Positions 17,559-26,906 of a stretch of 51,008 bases of DNA are shown here, in pieces. The first letter of the stretch is position 1, and every line of letters begins with the position of its first letter. The notes below the pieces were generated by a model. It saw only the letters and a program-made list of their open reading frames with translations. It did not search any database and was not told the origin of the DNA. This stretch comes from an uncultured Prevotella sp. (GTDB lineage Bacteria; Bacteroidota; Bacteroidia; Bacteroidales; Bacteroidaceae): contig CAJJWN010000022.1 in assembly GCA_905196835.1 (NCBI GenBank), positions 1 through 51,008 on the forward strand, given 5' to 3'. A program made the translations under genes and the position numbers.

Positions 17559-17930
17559 TTATTCATCAGCGATAAAAGAATAATAGTCGTCGTTGTCAAG
17601 CATGGCATAATCGGACATTTCCTCTATGACATAGTCTGTACTTGGCGACGAAACGGCAATGCCAAAATCTGTATCAGCAGTTTCAATGCCTATACTGCCT
17701 ATGCCACTGAAACAAAAAACGCCAAAAACTACAACAGCCACAGCACAAGCGACCCATGCAAATGGGCGGACACGACGCTTGACAGTGTGTTTGTTCATAA
17801 CAGGCAGACAACGCAGCCTGCCATTCATATCACCCTCAAACCGGTCAAAATAGCCGTCGGGAACCTTGAATGGACGCCGTTTGCCAAATTTTTGTTCAAG
17901 CAAAAGTTCTTCTATCATTGCTTTTTTCAT
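17559..17930 (-). CDS. One-TM anti-sigma-like protein
   Basis: 123 aa. The N-terminal cytosolic part (residues 1-56) includes PFKVPDGYFDRFEGDMNGRL, a segment typical of small Bacteroidetes proteins encoded after ECF sigma factors. One transmembrane helix lies at about 57-76. A short acidic periplasmic tail rich in Asp and Tyr follows. It starts 51 bp after the sigma gene and is followed at 1 bp by the Spy-like gene. The likely role is to hold the sigma factor at the membrane; it lacks a recognisable zinc HxxxCxxC anti-sigma motif, so this remains inference. Confidence 0.6.
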   Translation of the reverse strand: MKKAMIEELLLEQKFGKRRPFKVPDGYFDRFEGDMNGRLRCLPVMNKHTVKRRVRPFAWVACAVAVVVFGVFCFSGIGSIGIETADTDFGIAVSSPSTDYVIEEMSDYAMLDNDDYYSFIADE

Positions 17931-17981
17931 TTACACTTATGACGTTTGGCTTGACAGAAAGTTTAATTGATGTCTGCAAAA

Positions 17982-18527
17982 TCACTCATGCAAATGGAAA
18001 TATTCAGAAATTTTTTTAACGGCAATGTGGTATGAGGCTTTCAATGCACCTTCTGACGTTTTAAGGATGGAGCTTATCTCACTATACTTCATATTATCAA
18101 AATACCTCAGATTGAACACCGTACGCTGCACATCAGGCAACGTTGCGACAGCTTGCATCAACAAAGCTTGTGCTTCATCACCGTCAAAATATTCATCGGC
18201 CATAAGTTTCCCCGCAACTGAAACATTGTCAGGCGCACCTACCTTCAATGAATTTTTGCTTTTCCTCAAATTGTCAAGAGCCTCATTTATCGCTATGCTG
18301 TACAGCCATGTTGACAATTTTGATTTGCCGTGAAAAGAGCCGATGTTGTTCCAAGCCTTCAGAAACGTATTCTGCAACGCATCGTCTGCATCCTCATGCG
18401 TGAGCACAATATACCTTATTTTCCAGTACAAGCACTCACTATAAGACTTTACAATCATCTCGAAAGCCTTATGTTTGGTAGTGTCAGATGCAAGCAGCCT
18501 GCAGATATGTTCCTCGTTTTCAGTCAT
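17982..18527 (-). CDS. ECF-type RNA polymerase sigma factor
   Basis: 181 aa. Region 2 (residues about 20-90) shows YSECLYWKIRYIVLTHEDADDALQNTFLKAWNNI and STWLYSIAINEALDNLRK. Region 4 (about 120-175) shows LPDVQRTVFNLRYFDNMKYSEISSILKTSEGALKASYHIAVKKI with the helix-turn-helix. There are no regions 1.1 or 3. It starts 1 bp after the L,D-transpeptidase stop, so translation is probably coupled, and the anti-sigma-like gene follows. Its regulon cannot be read, but linkage to a cell-wall enzyme suggests envelope stress. Confidence 0.92.
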   Translation of the reverse strand: MTENEEHICRLLASDTTKHKAFEMIVKSYSECLYWKIRYIVLTHEDADDALQNTFLKAWNNIGSFHGKSKLSTWLYSIAINEALDNLRKSKNSLKVGAPDNVSVAGKLMADEYFDGDEAQALLMQAVATLPDVQRTVFNLRYFDNMKYSEISSILKTSEGALKASYHIAVKKISEYFHLHE

Positions 18528-18528
18528 A

Positions 18529-20061
18529 CTATTCTACATACGGTCCCAGCTTTTCAGCTAATGCCTCGTCATATCCGTAAACATCATTGTAATCGACAAG
18601 TCGGCCGTCATTTCCATAGTAAATCGTATAATATGTGATGAATAAGGGGACGGAAGGCTTGACATACAATGAATTGACAAGCCTCTTCTTATCAATTTTC
18701 CTTCTCGCCAATGAATCGTCGTCATTGACAAGTTGAACTGTCATTGAATATTTCAGTCTGTCCTCCGTTTTTTCATCCACGTCGTCAAGCAAGAACAATG
18801 CCAACTCATATGGCTTTTCCACCCTTACACAACCATGGCTGACGGTCCTTCTTTCACGTTGGAACACCCAAGGAGAAGACGTATCGTGCAGGAATACGGA
18901 GAAATTATTGTCAAACCTGAATATAATACGTCCCAAAGAATTTTTAGGACCGCCGGCTTGGATGATATATTGCCCGCCATTCATTACCTTTTCATAGGAA
19001 GCCTGTTCGGGCGGAAGTTTGCCAAGTTTTTTATCATACACAAACATGCCCATCTTGTGCATGTACTCAAAATTGTGTATAAATCCTTTAGAAATGCTTT
19101 TAGGAACAATCCATTGAGGATTAACATCCATGCGCGTTATCATTCCTGTCAAAAGCGGAGTCTTGTTTTTCAAAGTTCCACATCCAACACGCATCGGCAA
19201 CACCTTCCCCTTATTGACTGCACGCAATGAAAACGACGGAACATTTACTTCAACATACTTGTCAAATGACGACTTTCCTGATAAAATCTTCAAACGCCAT
19301 CTGCAACGCTCTATATTACAAAGTATTTTCAACTTTTCATCCTTTGAAAGACAATTGCCGTTCAAACGTTCAAGCAGTTTGAGATACAAATCGTTACGAG
19401 GCTGTATTTCCGCAATAAAATTGCTTATGCTGTCATTAAATGCCTTATTGACGGCGTAAGCGTAAAAGTTGTCATGAGGACGTTCCGCACGCAGTTCGGA
19501 AAGTTGTCTGAACCTTGTCGTAACAGAGTCCACATCATATTTTTCATAGGTATTATATAAATGGTCAGGATTGACTATGCCGAAACGCAGACATGTTGAA
19601 TAACGGAAATAAGCTCTTGTAAGATTGTATTCCAAACGAGCCATTACGGCGTTAATATTGTTTTCACCGTCATCAATATCCAAATCATGTATACGCCTGA
19701 TATCATCCTCTATCATTGAGGTCCTAAGCATTTTGCTTCCCAACCCATACCGCCCGGCCAGTATCAATGATGATACAAGGGTGTCGGCACGGCTATATAC
19801 CCCCAAACGGTTAATCCATATAAACGGATTACCTTCCAAATAATATCCACGGGTTTGCCTATCCACAGACCATGTGGTTTCGTCCTTCTCACACAAATCA
19901 GTTATGTATCTGCGTATTTTATGCGGGTCTACGCGATATTTGTCCTCGCTTAACCCTATAAAAGCGCTGATGGTGAGTTCTTTATTTGGATTACTTGCTT
20001 TTTCTTGGCAAGAACAACATGTGAAAAAAGCAAGTAGCAGAATTACGATTACTCTTGACAA
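18529..20061 (-). CDS. L,D-transpeptidase lipoprotein (YcbB-like)
   Basis: 510 aa. The signal peptide ends in a lipobox-like CCSC near residue 18, so the protein is probably lipid-anchored. The C-terminal YkuD/ErfK catalytic domain (about 265-460) has the signature H392 ... S408-H-G-C411-V-R-V, with C411 the nucleophile. An N-terminal scaffold of about 250 residues as in YcbB/LdtD precedes it. These enzymes form 3-3 cross-links or attach proteins to peptidoglycan. The sigma gene begins 1 bp after its stop. Such linkage of the enzyme with an ECF sigma is uncommon enough to note. Upstream, 15 bp away, is the small sorting-tail gene, whose promoter probably serves the whole group. Confidence 0.88.
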   Translation of the reverse strand: MSRVIVILLLAFFTCCSCQEKASNPNKELTISAFIGLSEDKYRVDPHKIRRYITDLCEKDETTWSVDRQTRGYYLEGNPFIWINRLGVYSRADTLVSSLILAGRYGLGSKMLRTSMIEDDIRRIHDLDIDDGENNINAVMARLEYNLTRAYFRYSTCLRFGIVNPDHLYNTYEKYDVDSVTTRFRQLSELRAERPHDNFYAYAVNKAFNDSISNFIAEIQPRNDLYLKLLERLNGNCLSKDEKLKILCNIERCRWRLKILSGKSSFDKYVEVNVPSFSLRAVNKGKVLPMRVGCGTLKNKTPLLTGMITRMDVNPQWIVPKSISKGFIHNFEYMHKMGMFVYDKKLGKLPPEQASYEKVMNGGQYIIQAGGPKNSLGRIIFRFDNNFSVFLHDTSSPWVFQRERRTVSHGCVRVEKPYELALFLLDDVDEKTEDRLKYSMTVQLVNDDDSLARRKIDKKRLVNSLYVKPSVPLFITYYTIYYGNDGRLVDYNDVYGYDEALAEKLGPYVE

Positions 20062-20076
20062 AATATGAAAAGAAAA

Positions 20077-20385
20077 TTACTTTATTGATATTTTCCTCGT
20101 CACCCTACCCACTTTTACAATATAGCACCCTTTGGGTAAGTTCAAATCATAATGCCGGTCCATACCTTCCACCTTGATGCTCGCAACACGCACGCCTGCA
20201 ACATTATAAACATGCATGGTCTCACCGTCAGCCCCAGTAACATGTATGGTGGAAGCCTTGACAGAAATAGTTATTTCCTGATTATCTATATCAATAATTT
20301 CTATCGCAGCAGTTGTGTGGCTATATGCAGGGATGGAAAACAATAAAGCCACAACAAATGGTATTATGAGTAACTTTCTTGCCAT
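20077..20385 (-). CDS. Small exported protein resembling a T9SS C-terminal sorting domain
   Basis: 102 aa from ATG at 20385 (MARKLL); a longer frame to 20403 would start before the likely transcription start. The signal peptide ends near PAYS. The remainder (VTGADGETMHVYNVAGVRVASIKVEG...NLPKGCYIVKVGRVTRKISIK) looks like the beta-rich type A sorting tail of type IX secretion cargo, but there is no cargo domain. It could be a remnant, a stand-alone tail, or a small protein of similar fold. It is the first gene after a strong promoter and is followed at 15 bp by the L,D-transpeptidase. Confidence 0.6.
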   Translation of the reverse strand: MARKLLIIPFVVALLFSIPAYSHTTAAIEIIDIDNQEITISVKASTIHVTGADGETMHVYNVAGVRVASIKVEGMDRHYDLNLPKGCYIVKVGRVTRKISIK

Positions 20386-20405
20386 AAATGTACATTTTAT
20401 CATGG

Positions 20406-20436
20406 CAAAGATACACTAATTTTATTACAAATCAAA
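20406..20436 (-). promoter_or_regulatory. Promoter of the sorting-tail/transpeptidase/sigma operon
   Basis: On the minus strand TTTG (20436-20433), 19 bp, then TATCTTTG (20413-20406), an exact match to the Bacteroidetes form. The transcription start would lie just 3' of 20403, supporting ATG at 20385 as the real start of the first gene. Confidence 0.65.
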
Positions 20437-20458
20437 ATTTTACAAATGTTTTTCAACT

Positions 20459-21373
20459 TTACACATCAAAAACTTCCATTTCATTGGCCAAAAAAGAATT
20501 TGGGAACACGGAACGGGCTTCTTCAAGTAACACGTTTTCATCATCATAACGCGCAGAAAAATGCCCAAGAACAAGCTTCTTCACTTGTGCCTTCAAAGCA
20601 ACCGTTGCCGCTTGGCGAGCCGTACTGTGATAATATAATGATGCCCTGTTTTCATCTTCATCACAGTAAGTGGCCTCATGATAAAGTAAGTCAACGGCAT
20701 TTAACATCTGGTAAAGATCCGGAATATATCTTGTATCTGAACAATATGCGTAAGAACGCGGTTTGTCTGCTGGCAGCGTAAGATACGTATTAGGAATGAC
20801 ATTTCCATCGGGCGTTGTCCAATCTGCCCCTTGTTTTATATTGTTTCTATAACATTCCGGGATGCCATAAAAGTCCATCATATCCCTACGGATATGTGGC
20901 AACGTGGGCTTTTCAGTAAACATATACCCACAGCAGGCAATACGATGGTTCAAAGGAATTGATGTTACAGCAATACTACCGTCCTCATAAACAATATATG
21001 GCAACGTTGTATCTACACCGTGGAAACACACTTCATATTCCAAGCCTTTGCAGAAAAAATCCATTTGCAGTTTCAATATTGACTCTAAATCTTCCGGAGC
21101 ATATACATGTAACGGAGCTGTGCGTCCAAGCATTCCAAACGTCGAAATCAATCCTATCAATCCAAAACAATGGTCACCATGCAAGTGACTGATAAAAACT
21201 GCAACAACCTTATTAAAATGTATCCTCGCTTTCCTTAATTGGATTTGCGTACTTTCCCCACAGTCAACCATGAAAAACTTATCTCTTATTTCGATTATCT
21301 GAGAGGACGCACAATGCCTTAATGTTGGAAGAGCGCTGCCACATCCAAGAATGCGAATCTTAAATGGTTGCAT
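20459..21373 (-). CDS. rnz: Ribonuclease Z
   Basis: 304 aa metallo-beta-lactamase fold. It removes 3' trailers from tRNA precursors. The metal-binding motif HLHGDH is at residues 63-68, followed by further conserved histidine and aspartate in YCSDTRYIPD and YHEATYCDEDE, and HYHSTARQAATVA-like YHSTARQAA. The last histidine is in LVLGHFSARYDD. The length is that of short-form RNase Z. It starts 11 bp after the lipoprotein gene, as the third gene of a mazG-lipoprotein-rnz operon. Confidence 0.93.
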   Translation of the reverse strand: MQPFKIRILGCGSALPTLRHCASSQIIEIRDKFFMVDCGESTQIQLRKARIHFNKVVAVFISHLHGDHCFGLIGLISTFGMLGRTAPLHVYAPEDLESILKLQMDFFCKGLEYEVCFHGVDTTLPYIVYEDGSIAVTSIPLNHRIACCGYMFTEKPTLPHIRRDMMDFYGIPECYRNNIKQGADWTTPDGNVIPNTYLTLPADKPRSYAYCSDTRYIPDLYQMLNAVDLLYHEATYCDEDENRASLYYHSTARQAATVALKAQVKKLVLGHFSARYDDENVLLEEARSVFPNSFLANEMEVFDV

Positions 21374-21384
21374 AGAAACAGTTG

Positions 21385-21984
21385 TTATTGAACCGTTCTT
21401 GTATTCCTTGCCTTTGCACTTTGTTTTAGCATTCGCTTATACCCATAAATGCCATTATTGTTTTCCAAATATAAGGAATCAGGACCAAGTGCATATACAT
21501 CAAACGTGTCAGGTGTAAGAATCAGTTTGCCGTTTAAGATTTTCCATTCTGTATAAGGCTTGGGCTCTCCGGTATTACTAATAACCGTTCCACCTTCAAC
21601 TATTTCAAATTTTTTGTCAAGACTGCTCCAAACACCCTGCAATGACGTGAGATTAATTACTTTTTTAGCAAACATTTCTTCATTTAGCCCTTCAACACGC
21701 TCACCGATAACGGCAATACGGTCTCCAACAAAAAGTCCGCCCTGCACATTTGCACAAGTATCAAGTCCTTCAAGCGTATATACAATGGTATCACCTTTGT
21801 CTGTGACAAGTTCCAAAGTATGCATGGCTGTACCTTCTCCACACTTTCCATAAACAGTTGTATCGACAACGGTGCTGTCTCCTGCAATTTTTATCACTGA
21901 AACACTCTTTTTCTTATCGTTGCACCCAGCAATAATCATTGCGCACATGAATAAGATTAAACTTTTAAATGTTTTCATCTTCAT
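21385..21984 (-). CDS. Lipocalin-like lipoprotein of unknown function
   Basis: 199 aa. The signal peptide is followed by a lipobox (IIAGC at about residue 20). The C-terminal half (NLTSLQGVWSSLDKKFEIVEGGTVIS...YTEWKILNGKLILTP) has the LxGxW start and strand pattern of lipocalin-like domains common in Bacteroidales. The N-terminal half (EGTAMHTLELVTDKGDTIVYTLEGL) is a second beta domain. It is probably an outer- or inner-membrane-anchored protein; the ligand is unknown. It is placed 7 bp after mazG. Confidence 0.65.
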   Translation of the reverse strand: MKMKTFKSLILFMCAMIIAGCNDKKKSVSVIKIAGDSTVVDTTVYGKCGEGTAMHTLELVTDKGDTIVYTLEGLDTCANVQGGLFVGDRIAVIGERVEGLNEEMFAKKVINLTSLQGVWSSLDKKFEIVEGGTVISNTGEPKPYTEWKILNGKLILTPDTFDVYALGPDSLYLENNNGIYGYKRMLKQSAKARNTRTVQ

Positions 21985-21991
21985 ATCCTAT

Positions 21992-22783
21992 TTATTTAAT
22001 ATTTTCATTTTGCTTCGCTTCATTCCATAATTCATCCATTTCTCCCAACGTCATCTCGGTCAAAGGCTTGCCTGCTTTTATAGAATGGTCTTCTATATAA
22101 TTAAAACGATTTATGAATTTCTGATTTGTGCGTTCCAAAGCATTGTCAGGATTCAGATGATAAAGACGCGCAGCATTAATTACACTAAACAAGAAATCGC
22201 CTAACTCTTCGGTCGATTTTTCTTTGTCCTCTTTACGCAATTCCTCCTCAAGTTCGTCAAGTTCTTCTCTCACCTTCTTCCAGACATCTCCCCTATCTTC
22301 CCAGTCAAATCCTACATTCCTTGCCTTATCCTGTATTCTGTAAGCTTTTATCAATGACGGCAATGCGTCAGGCACACCGGAAAGCACCCTCTTATTTCCG
22401 TCTTTTTCTTTTAGCTTTATTTGTTCCCAATTCTCGGTCACTTGTGCCGCCGTGTCAGCTTTCACTTTACCGTAAACATGAGGATGTCTGAATATCAGTT
22501 TATCTGCTTCTTTGTTACAAACATCAGCTATGTCAAAATCTCCGGTCTCGCTACCGATTAACGCATAAAAGCAAACATGAAGCAACACATCGCCCAATTC
22601 TTTACAAACATTCTTCGTATCGCCTTTCATTAACGCGTCACACAACTCAAATGTTTCTTCTATTGTATTGGGCCTAAGGCTTTCATTAGTCTGTTTCCTG
22701 TCCCATGGACATTTCACACGCAGATTGTCAAGTACATCTATAAGTCGGCCAAATGCCTCTAATTTCTCTTCCCTTGTATGCAT
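21992..22783 (-). CDS. mazG: Nucleoside triphosphate pyrophosphohydrolase MazG
   Basis: 263 aa with two MazG domains. The first shows CPWDRKQTNESLRPNTIEETFELCDAL and KELGDVLLHVCFYA, carrying the EExxE...ExxD metal site. The second is around WKKVREELDELEEELRKED and EELGDFLFSVINAARL. It hydrolyses NTPs to NMP and PPi, a house-cleaning or stringent-response role. It is the first gene of a three-gene operon and divergent from valS. Confidence 0.94.
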   Translation of the reverse strand: MHTREEKLEAFGRLIDVLDNLRVKCPWDRKQTNESLRPNTIEETFELCDALMKGDTKNVCKELGDVLLHVCFYALIGSETGDFDIADVCNKEADKLIFRHPHVYGKVKADTAAQVTENWEQIKLKEKDGNKRVLSGVPDALPSLIKAYRIQDKARNVGFDWEDRGDVWKKVREELDELEEELRKEDKEKSTEELGDFLFSVINAARLYHLNPDNALERTNQKFINRFNYIEDHSIKAGKPLTEMTLGEMDELWNEAKQNENIK

Positions 22784-22802
22784 AAACTACATTTTAACTA
22801 TG

Positions 22803-22840
22803 CAAATGTAGATATTTTCCACGAATATTTAGTAAATTTG
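22803..22840. promoter_or_regulatory. Divergent -7 boxes for mazG and valS
   Basis: In the 97-bp divergent gap, TACATTTG on the minus strand (22810-22803) faces mazG and TAAATTTG on the plus strand (22833-22840) faces valS. Both are perfect TAnnTTTG boxes, but no clear TTTG lies 19-21 bp upstream of either. Confidence 0.4.
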
Positions 22841-22880
22841 CATCGTTTTTTGTTGATTAAAATAAAACTCATATACAAAA

Positions 22881-25520
22881 ATGGAATTAGCAAGCAAATA
22901 CGACCCGAAAGAAGTCGAGTCGAAATGGTATCAATATTGGCTTGACAAAAAGCTGTTCAGTAGTAAGCCCGACGGACGTGCTCCATACACCATAGTCATA
23001 CCTCCACCCAATGTAACAGGCGTGCTGCATATGGGACACATGCTGAACAACACAATCCAAGACATTTTGGTAAGACGTGCCCGAATGGAAGGCAAAAACG
23101 CTTGTTGGGTTCCAGGCACAGACCATGCGTCAATTGCCACGGAAGCAAAAGTCGTCAACAAATTAGCCCAACAAGGCATAAAGAAAACAGACCTTACGCG
23201 TGACGAGTTTCTCAAGCACGCATGGGATTGGACACATGAGCATGGGGGTATCATATTAAAACAGTTGAGAAGGCTCGGTGCAAGTTGCGATTGGGACAGA
23301 ACCGCCTTTACGATGGACGAAAAGCGTTCCGAAGGTGTTATCAAAGTATTCTGCGACCTTTATAATAAGGGACTGATTTATCGGGGTGTGCGCATGGTGA
23401 ATTGGGACCCAAAAGCCAAAACTGCACTAAGCGATGAAGAAGTAATTTATAAGGAAGAGCACAGCAAGCTGTACTATCTCCGTTACATGGTGGTGGAAGA
23501 GCCGGGAAAATATGCGGTTGTAGCCACAACGCGTCCTGAAACGATCATGGGTGATACGGCCATGTGCATTAATCCGGACGACCCCAAGAACACATGGCTC
23601 AAGGGCAAACATGTAATCGTACCGCTTGTAAACCGCCAGATACCGGTGATAGAAGACAGCTATGTTGACATTGAGTTCGGTACCGGTTGTCTGAAAGTCA
23701 CACCGGCACATGACATCAACGACCATGCTCTCGGATTAAAACACAATCTTGAAACTATTGACATTTTCAACGATGACGGCACAATATCTGAAGCCGCAGG
23801 CTTGTATGTCGGAATGGACCGTATGGACGTGCGCAAAAAGATTGGGCAAGACTTAAAAGACGCAGGTCTGATGGAAAAGGTCGAAGACTATACAAATAAA
23901 GTGGGTTTCTCTGAAAGGACAAACGTCCCCATCGAACCTAAGCTGTCTACACAATGGTTCTTGAAGATGCAACATTTTGCAGACCTTGCCCTTGCTCCAG
24001 TCATGAACGACGATATAAAGTTTTATCCGTCAAAGTACAAAAACACATACCGCCATTGGCTTGAAAACATAAAAGACTGGTGTATAAGCCGCCAGTTGTG
24101 GTGGGGGCACCGTATCCCTGCATATTATCTGCCTGGTAACGGCGGCTATGTAGTCGCGGAAACGCCCGAAAAAGCACTTGATTTGGCTAAAGAAAAAAGC
24201 GGCAACAATAATCTTACAATATCAGACTTACGCCAAGACGACGATTGTCTCGATACGTGGTTCTCATCATGGCTTTGGCCGATTTCCGTTTTTGATGGAA
24301 TAAACAACCCGGAGAACGAGGACATCAAATATTATTATCCTACTTCCGACCTTGTTACAGGCCCTGACATCATCTTCTTTTGGGTGGCCCGCATGATTAT
24401 GGCCGGTTATGAATATCGCGGTACAATGCCTTTCAAAAATGTTTATTTCACAGGTATTGTGCGCGACAAGCTCGGACGCAAGATGAGCAAGAGCCTCGGC
24501 AACAGTCCCGACCCAATAGAACTTATTGAGAAATTCGGAGCCGACGGTGTGCGCATGGGCATGATGTTGTCCGCACCGGCTGGCAACGACATCCTATTTG
24601 ATGAAAGCCTGTGCGAACAAGGCCGTAATTTCAACAACAAGATATGGAACGCCTTTCGCCTTATTAAAGGTTGGGATGTGGCAGACACAGAACAGCCGAA
24701 TGCAAGTAAAATAGCGGTAAACTGGTTTGAGGCAAAACTCAAGATGACGAACGCCGAACTTGACGACTTGTTTAAGAAATACCGCATATCGGAGGCACTT
24801 ATGGTTGTATACCGTTTGTTCTGGGACGAGTTCTCAAGCTGGTATCTTGAAATGGTTAAGCCGGCTTACGGTTCACCTCTCGACCGTAAGACATACGACA
24901 TGACATTAAGTTTCTTCAACGACCTGCTGAAAATGCTGCATCCGTTTATGCCTTTCATCACGGAAGAATTGTGGCAGCACATATACGACCGCAAGGACGG
25001 TGAAAGCATCATGCTTGACCGATTGTCCATCTCTTCTCCGACAGATACGGATAAACAACTGGCTGATGACATAGAATGCGTAAAACTGATAATCGGCAAC
25101 ATCAGGACAATACGAAACCAAAAGAACATATCGCCGAAGGAGCAACTTGAATTGCAAGCAATAAACAACAATAAATATTCTGCTTACAACGACATTACGC
25201 TTAAAATGGCTAATCTAAGCAGCATAAGCATTGTAGACGGGAAAGCCGCCGACACGGTGCAGTTCATGGTAGGAACTGACGAATATGCCGTACCTGTGGG
25301 TAACCTTATCGACGTCGCCGCCGAAATAGAGAAGCAGGAGGCTCAATTGAAACACCTTGAAGGCTTCCTTGCAGGAATAAAGAAAAAGCTTGCCAACGAA
25401 AAGTTTGTTGCCAATGCACCTGAAGCCGTAGTCGCATTGGAAAGGAAAAAGCAAAGCGATTCTGAAGAGAAAATTGCAGCTTTGCGGCTATCCTTGGCTG
25501 AATTGAAAAACAAGAAATAA
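22881..25520 (+). CDS. valS: Valyl-tRNA synthetase
   Basis: 879 aa class Ia synthetase that charges tRNA-Val. The HIGH-type motif is [13 protein letters not shown] near residue 45, the editing domain includes [13 protein letters not shown], the KMSKS loop is [14 protein letters not shown] near residue 533, and the anticodon domain and a C-terminal coiled coil ([25 protein letters not shown]) follow. It is full length. It ends at a strong terminator. Confidence 0.97.
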   Translation: MELASKYDPKEVESKWYQYWLDKKLFSSKPDGRAPYTIVIPPPNVTGVLHMGHMLNNTIQDILVRRARMEGKNACWVPGTDHASIATEAKVVNKLAQQGIKKTDLTRDEFLKHAWDWTHEHGGIILKQLRRLGASCDWDRTAFTMDEKRSEGVIKVFCDLYNKGLIYRGVRMVNWDPKAKTALSDEEVIYKEEHSKLYYLRYMVVEEPGKYAVVATTRPETIMGDTAMCINPDDPKNTWLKGKHVIVPLVNRQIPVIEDSYVDIEFGTGCLKVTPAHDINDHALGLKHNLETIDIFNDDGTISEAAGLYVGMDRMDVRKKIGQDLKDAGLMEKVEDYTNKVGFSERTNVPIEPKLSTQWFLKMQHFADLALAPVMNDDIKFYPSKYKNTYRHWLENIKDWCISRQLWWGHRIPAYYLPGNGGYVVAETPEKALDLAKEKSGNNNLTISDLRQDDDCLDTWFSSWLWPISVFDGINNPENEDIKYYYPTSDLVTGPDIIFFWVARMIMAGYEYRGTMPFKNVYFTGIVRDKLGRKMSKSLGNSPDPIELIEKFGADGVRMGMMLSAPAGNDILFDESLCEQGRNFNNKIWNAFRLIKGWDVADTEQPNASKIAVNWFEAKLKMTNAELDDLFKKYRISEALMVVYRLFWDEFSSWYLEMVKPAYGSPLDRKTYDMTLSFFNDLLKMLHPFMPFITEELWQHIYDRKDGESIMLDRLSISSPTDTDKQLADDIECVKLIIGNIRTIRNQKNISPKEQLELQAINNNKYSAYNDITLKMANLSSISIVDGKAADTVQFMVGTDEYAVPVGNLIDVAAEIEKQEAQLKHLEGFLAGIKKKLANEKFVANAPEAVVALERKKQSDSEEKIAALRLSLAELKNKK

Positions 25521-25530
25521 GTATATTTAG

Positions 25531-25573
25531 AAGCCGCACCAAGACGCACACACTCTTTTGGTGCGGCTTTTTA
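25531..25573 (+). terminator. Intrinsic terminator after valS
   Basis: A 12-bp perfect stem (AAGCCGCACCAA at 25531-25542 with its complement at 25558-25569) and a 15-nt loop, followed by a T-rich run. It begins 10 bp after the valS stop. Confidence 0.8.
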
Positions 25574-25596
25574 TTTTCACTTTTATACATTTACCC

Positions 25597-26808
25597 ATGA
25601 AACCGTTTAGATTTTCAGTCCATTACGCTTTTATTTTAATTGCATTTGTCATGGCTACAGCGTTCACGTCATGTAGCGATGATGGAGAATTGCCGCCTTA
25701 TCCTGACAAGGCAAAACAGACGGTCATAATGTATATGCCGTGGGCCGACAATACTATACATTACTATTTTGAAAAGAACATATCTGCATTTGAGGCAGCC
25801 ATTGAGCGCAATCATGGACTTGACGGTAATCAGTTAATCGTTTTTATAGCTGAAAATGGGCAACAATCACAAATGTACCGCATTTATTATTACGACGGAA
25901 AATGTCGACGGGAAACATTGAAAACGTATGATTTTGCATCATGCGACTATACTACTCCTGAAGGAATATCACAAATAATAAGCGATGCGATAGCCGCTGC
26001 ACCGGCTTCCACTTACGCATTAGCCATAGGATGTCATGGCATGGGATGGGTACCGGCTGGAACAGATGTCGGGACTCGTATTGCCGCGAAAAGCGTTCAG
26101 TCCACAAATGCTTACCCAACTCGCTTTTTCGGCAGTGGTGTCGGCGATGACCCAACATATCAAACAGACATACTGACGCTGGCGGAAGGAATTGCTGATA
26201 CAGGGGTGAAAATGAAATATATCTTGTTCGACGACTGCTACATGTCTAACATTGAGACTGCTTATGATTTGAGAAACGTTACCGATTATCTGATAGCGTC
26301 AACATGTGAAATAATGATTGACGGTATGCCGTATGATGAAATAGGCATCGACCTATTGAACAACAAATTCAAAAATGTCGTAGATAAATTCTACAACCAC
26401 TATTCCAACTTCAGTCCTCATCCTTGCGGCACAATCGGTGTGACAGACTGTCGTGAAGTTGAAAAAATGGCTTATATTATAAAGCAAATCAATGATGTTT
26501 ACGCCAATTTATCATGTGATATAACTGACATACAAGACCTTGACGGTTTTGAAAACACTATATTCTTTGACCTTGGCGACTATGTATCGCATCTTTGTTC
26601 CGACCAAACACTCCTTTATGCCTTCAACGAGCAACTTAACAGGTTGGTTCCATACAAAGCAAATACAGAAACATACTACACGGCAATGTACGAATACAAA
26701 GAATACCCCATAAACACATTTTCTGGCATTACAATCTCCGACCCGTCGATAAACCGGAGCATTGCAAATGTAAAGACACAGACAAACTGGTATCGGGACA
26801 CACACTAA
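25597..26808 (+). CDS. Clostripain-family (C11) cysteine peptidase, lipoprotein
   Basis: 403 aa from ATG at 25597; the frame extends to a TTG inside the valS terminator, which is not a plausible start. The signal peptide ends in a lipobox (AFTSC), so the enzyme is probably surface or periplasmic. The C11 catalytic dyad is visible: H147 in IGCHGMGW and C214 in LFDDCYMSNIE. QTVIMYMPWADN near residue 42 is the usual first strand. The family cleaves after Arg or Lys. It has no partner in an operon; a heptad repeat element separates it from the convergent ugd. Confidence 0.88.
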   Translation: MKPFRFSVHYAFILIAFVMATAFTSCSDDGELPPYPDKAKQTVIMYMPWADNTIHYYFEKNISAFEAAIERNHGLDGNQLIVFIAENGQQSQMYRIYYYDGKCRRETLKTYDFASCDYTTPEGISQIISDAIAAAPASTYALAIGCHGMGWVPAGTDVGTRIAAKSVQSTNAYPTRFFGSGVGDDPTYQTDILTLAEGIADTGVKMKYILFDDCYMSNIETAYDLRNVTDYLIASTCEIMIDGMPYDEIGIDLLNNKFKNVVDKFYNHYSNFSPHPCGTIGVTDCREVEKMAYIIKQINDVYANLSCDITDIQDLDGFENTIFFDLGDYVSHLCSDQTLLYAFNEQLNRLVPYKANTETYYTAMYEYKEYPINTFSGITISDPSINRSIANVKTQTNWYRDTH

Positions 26809-26810
26809 CA

Positions 26811-26903
26811 GAATTAAGAGTTAAAAATTAAGAGTTAAGAAAATATGTCTTGCCAATTAAGGACAAAAGTATTTTTCTTAACTCTTAATTCTTAACTCTT
26901 AAC
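26811..26903. repeat. Heptad-repeat hairpin element between the C11 peptidase and ugd
   Basis: Left arm GAATTAA/GAGTTAA units at 26811-26842, a centre of about 30 bp, right arm of complementary CTTAACT/CTTAATT units at 26873-26903. It is the same family as 8382-8530, in reverse orientation by its centre. Lying between two convergent genes (gaps of 2 and 3 bp), it may serve as a two-way transcription end. Confidence 0.68.
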
Positions 26904-26906
26904 TTC

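Noticed and set aside
22784..22880. T-box or other riboswitch upstream of valS
   Set aside because: The leader is under 50 nt and shows no T-box or specifier-like structure.
25558..25596. N-terminal extension of the clostripain-like protein
   Set aside because: It starts at TTG within the valS terminator and precedes the signal peptide.
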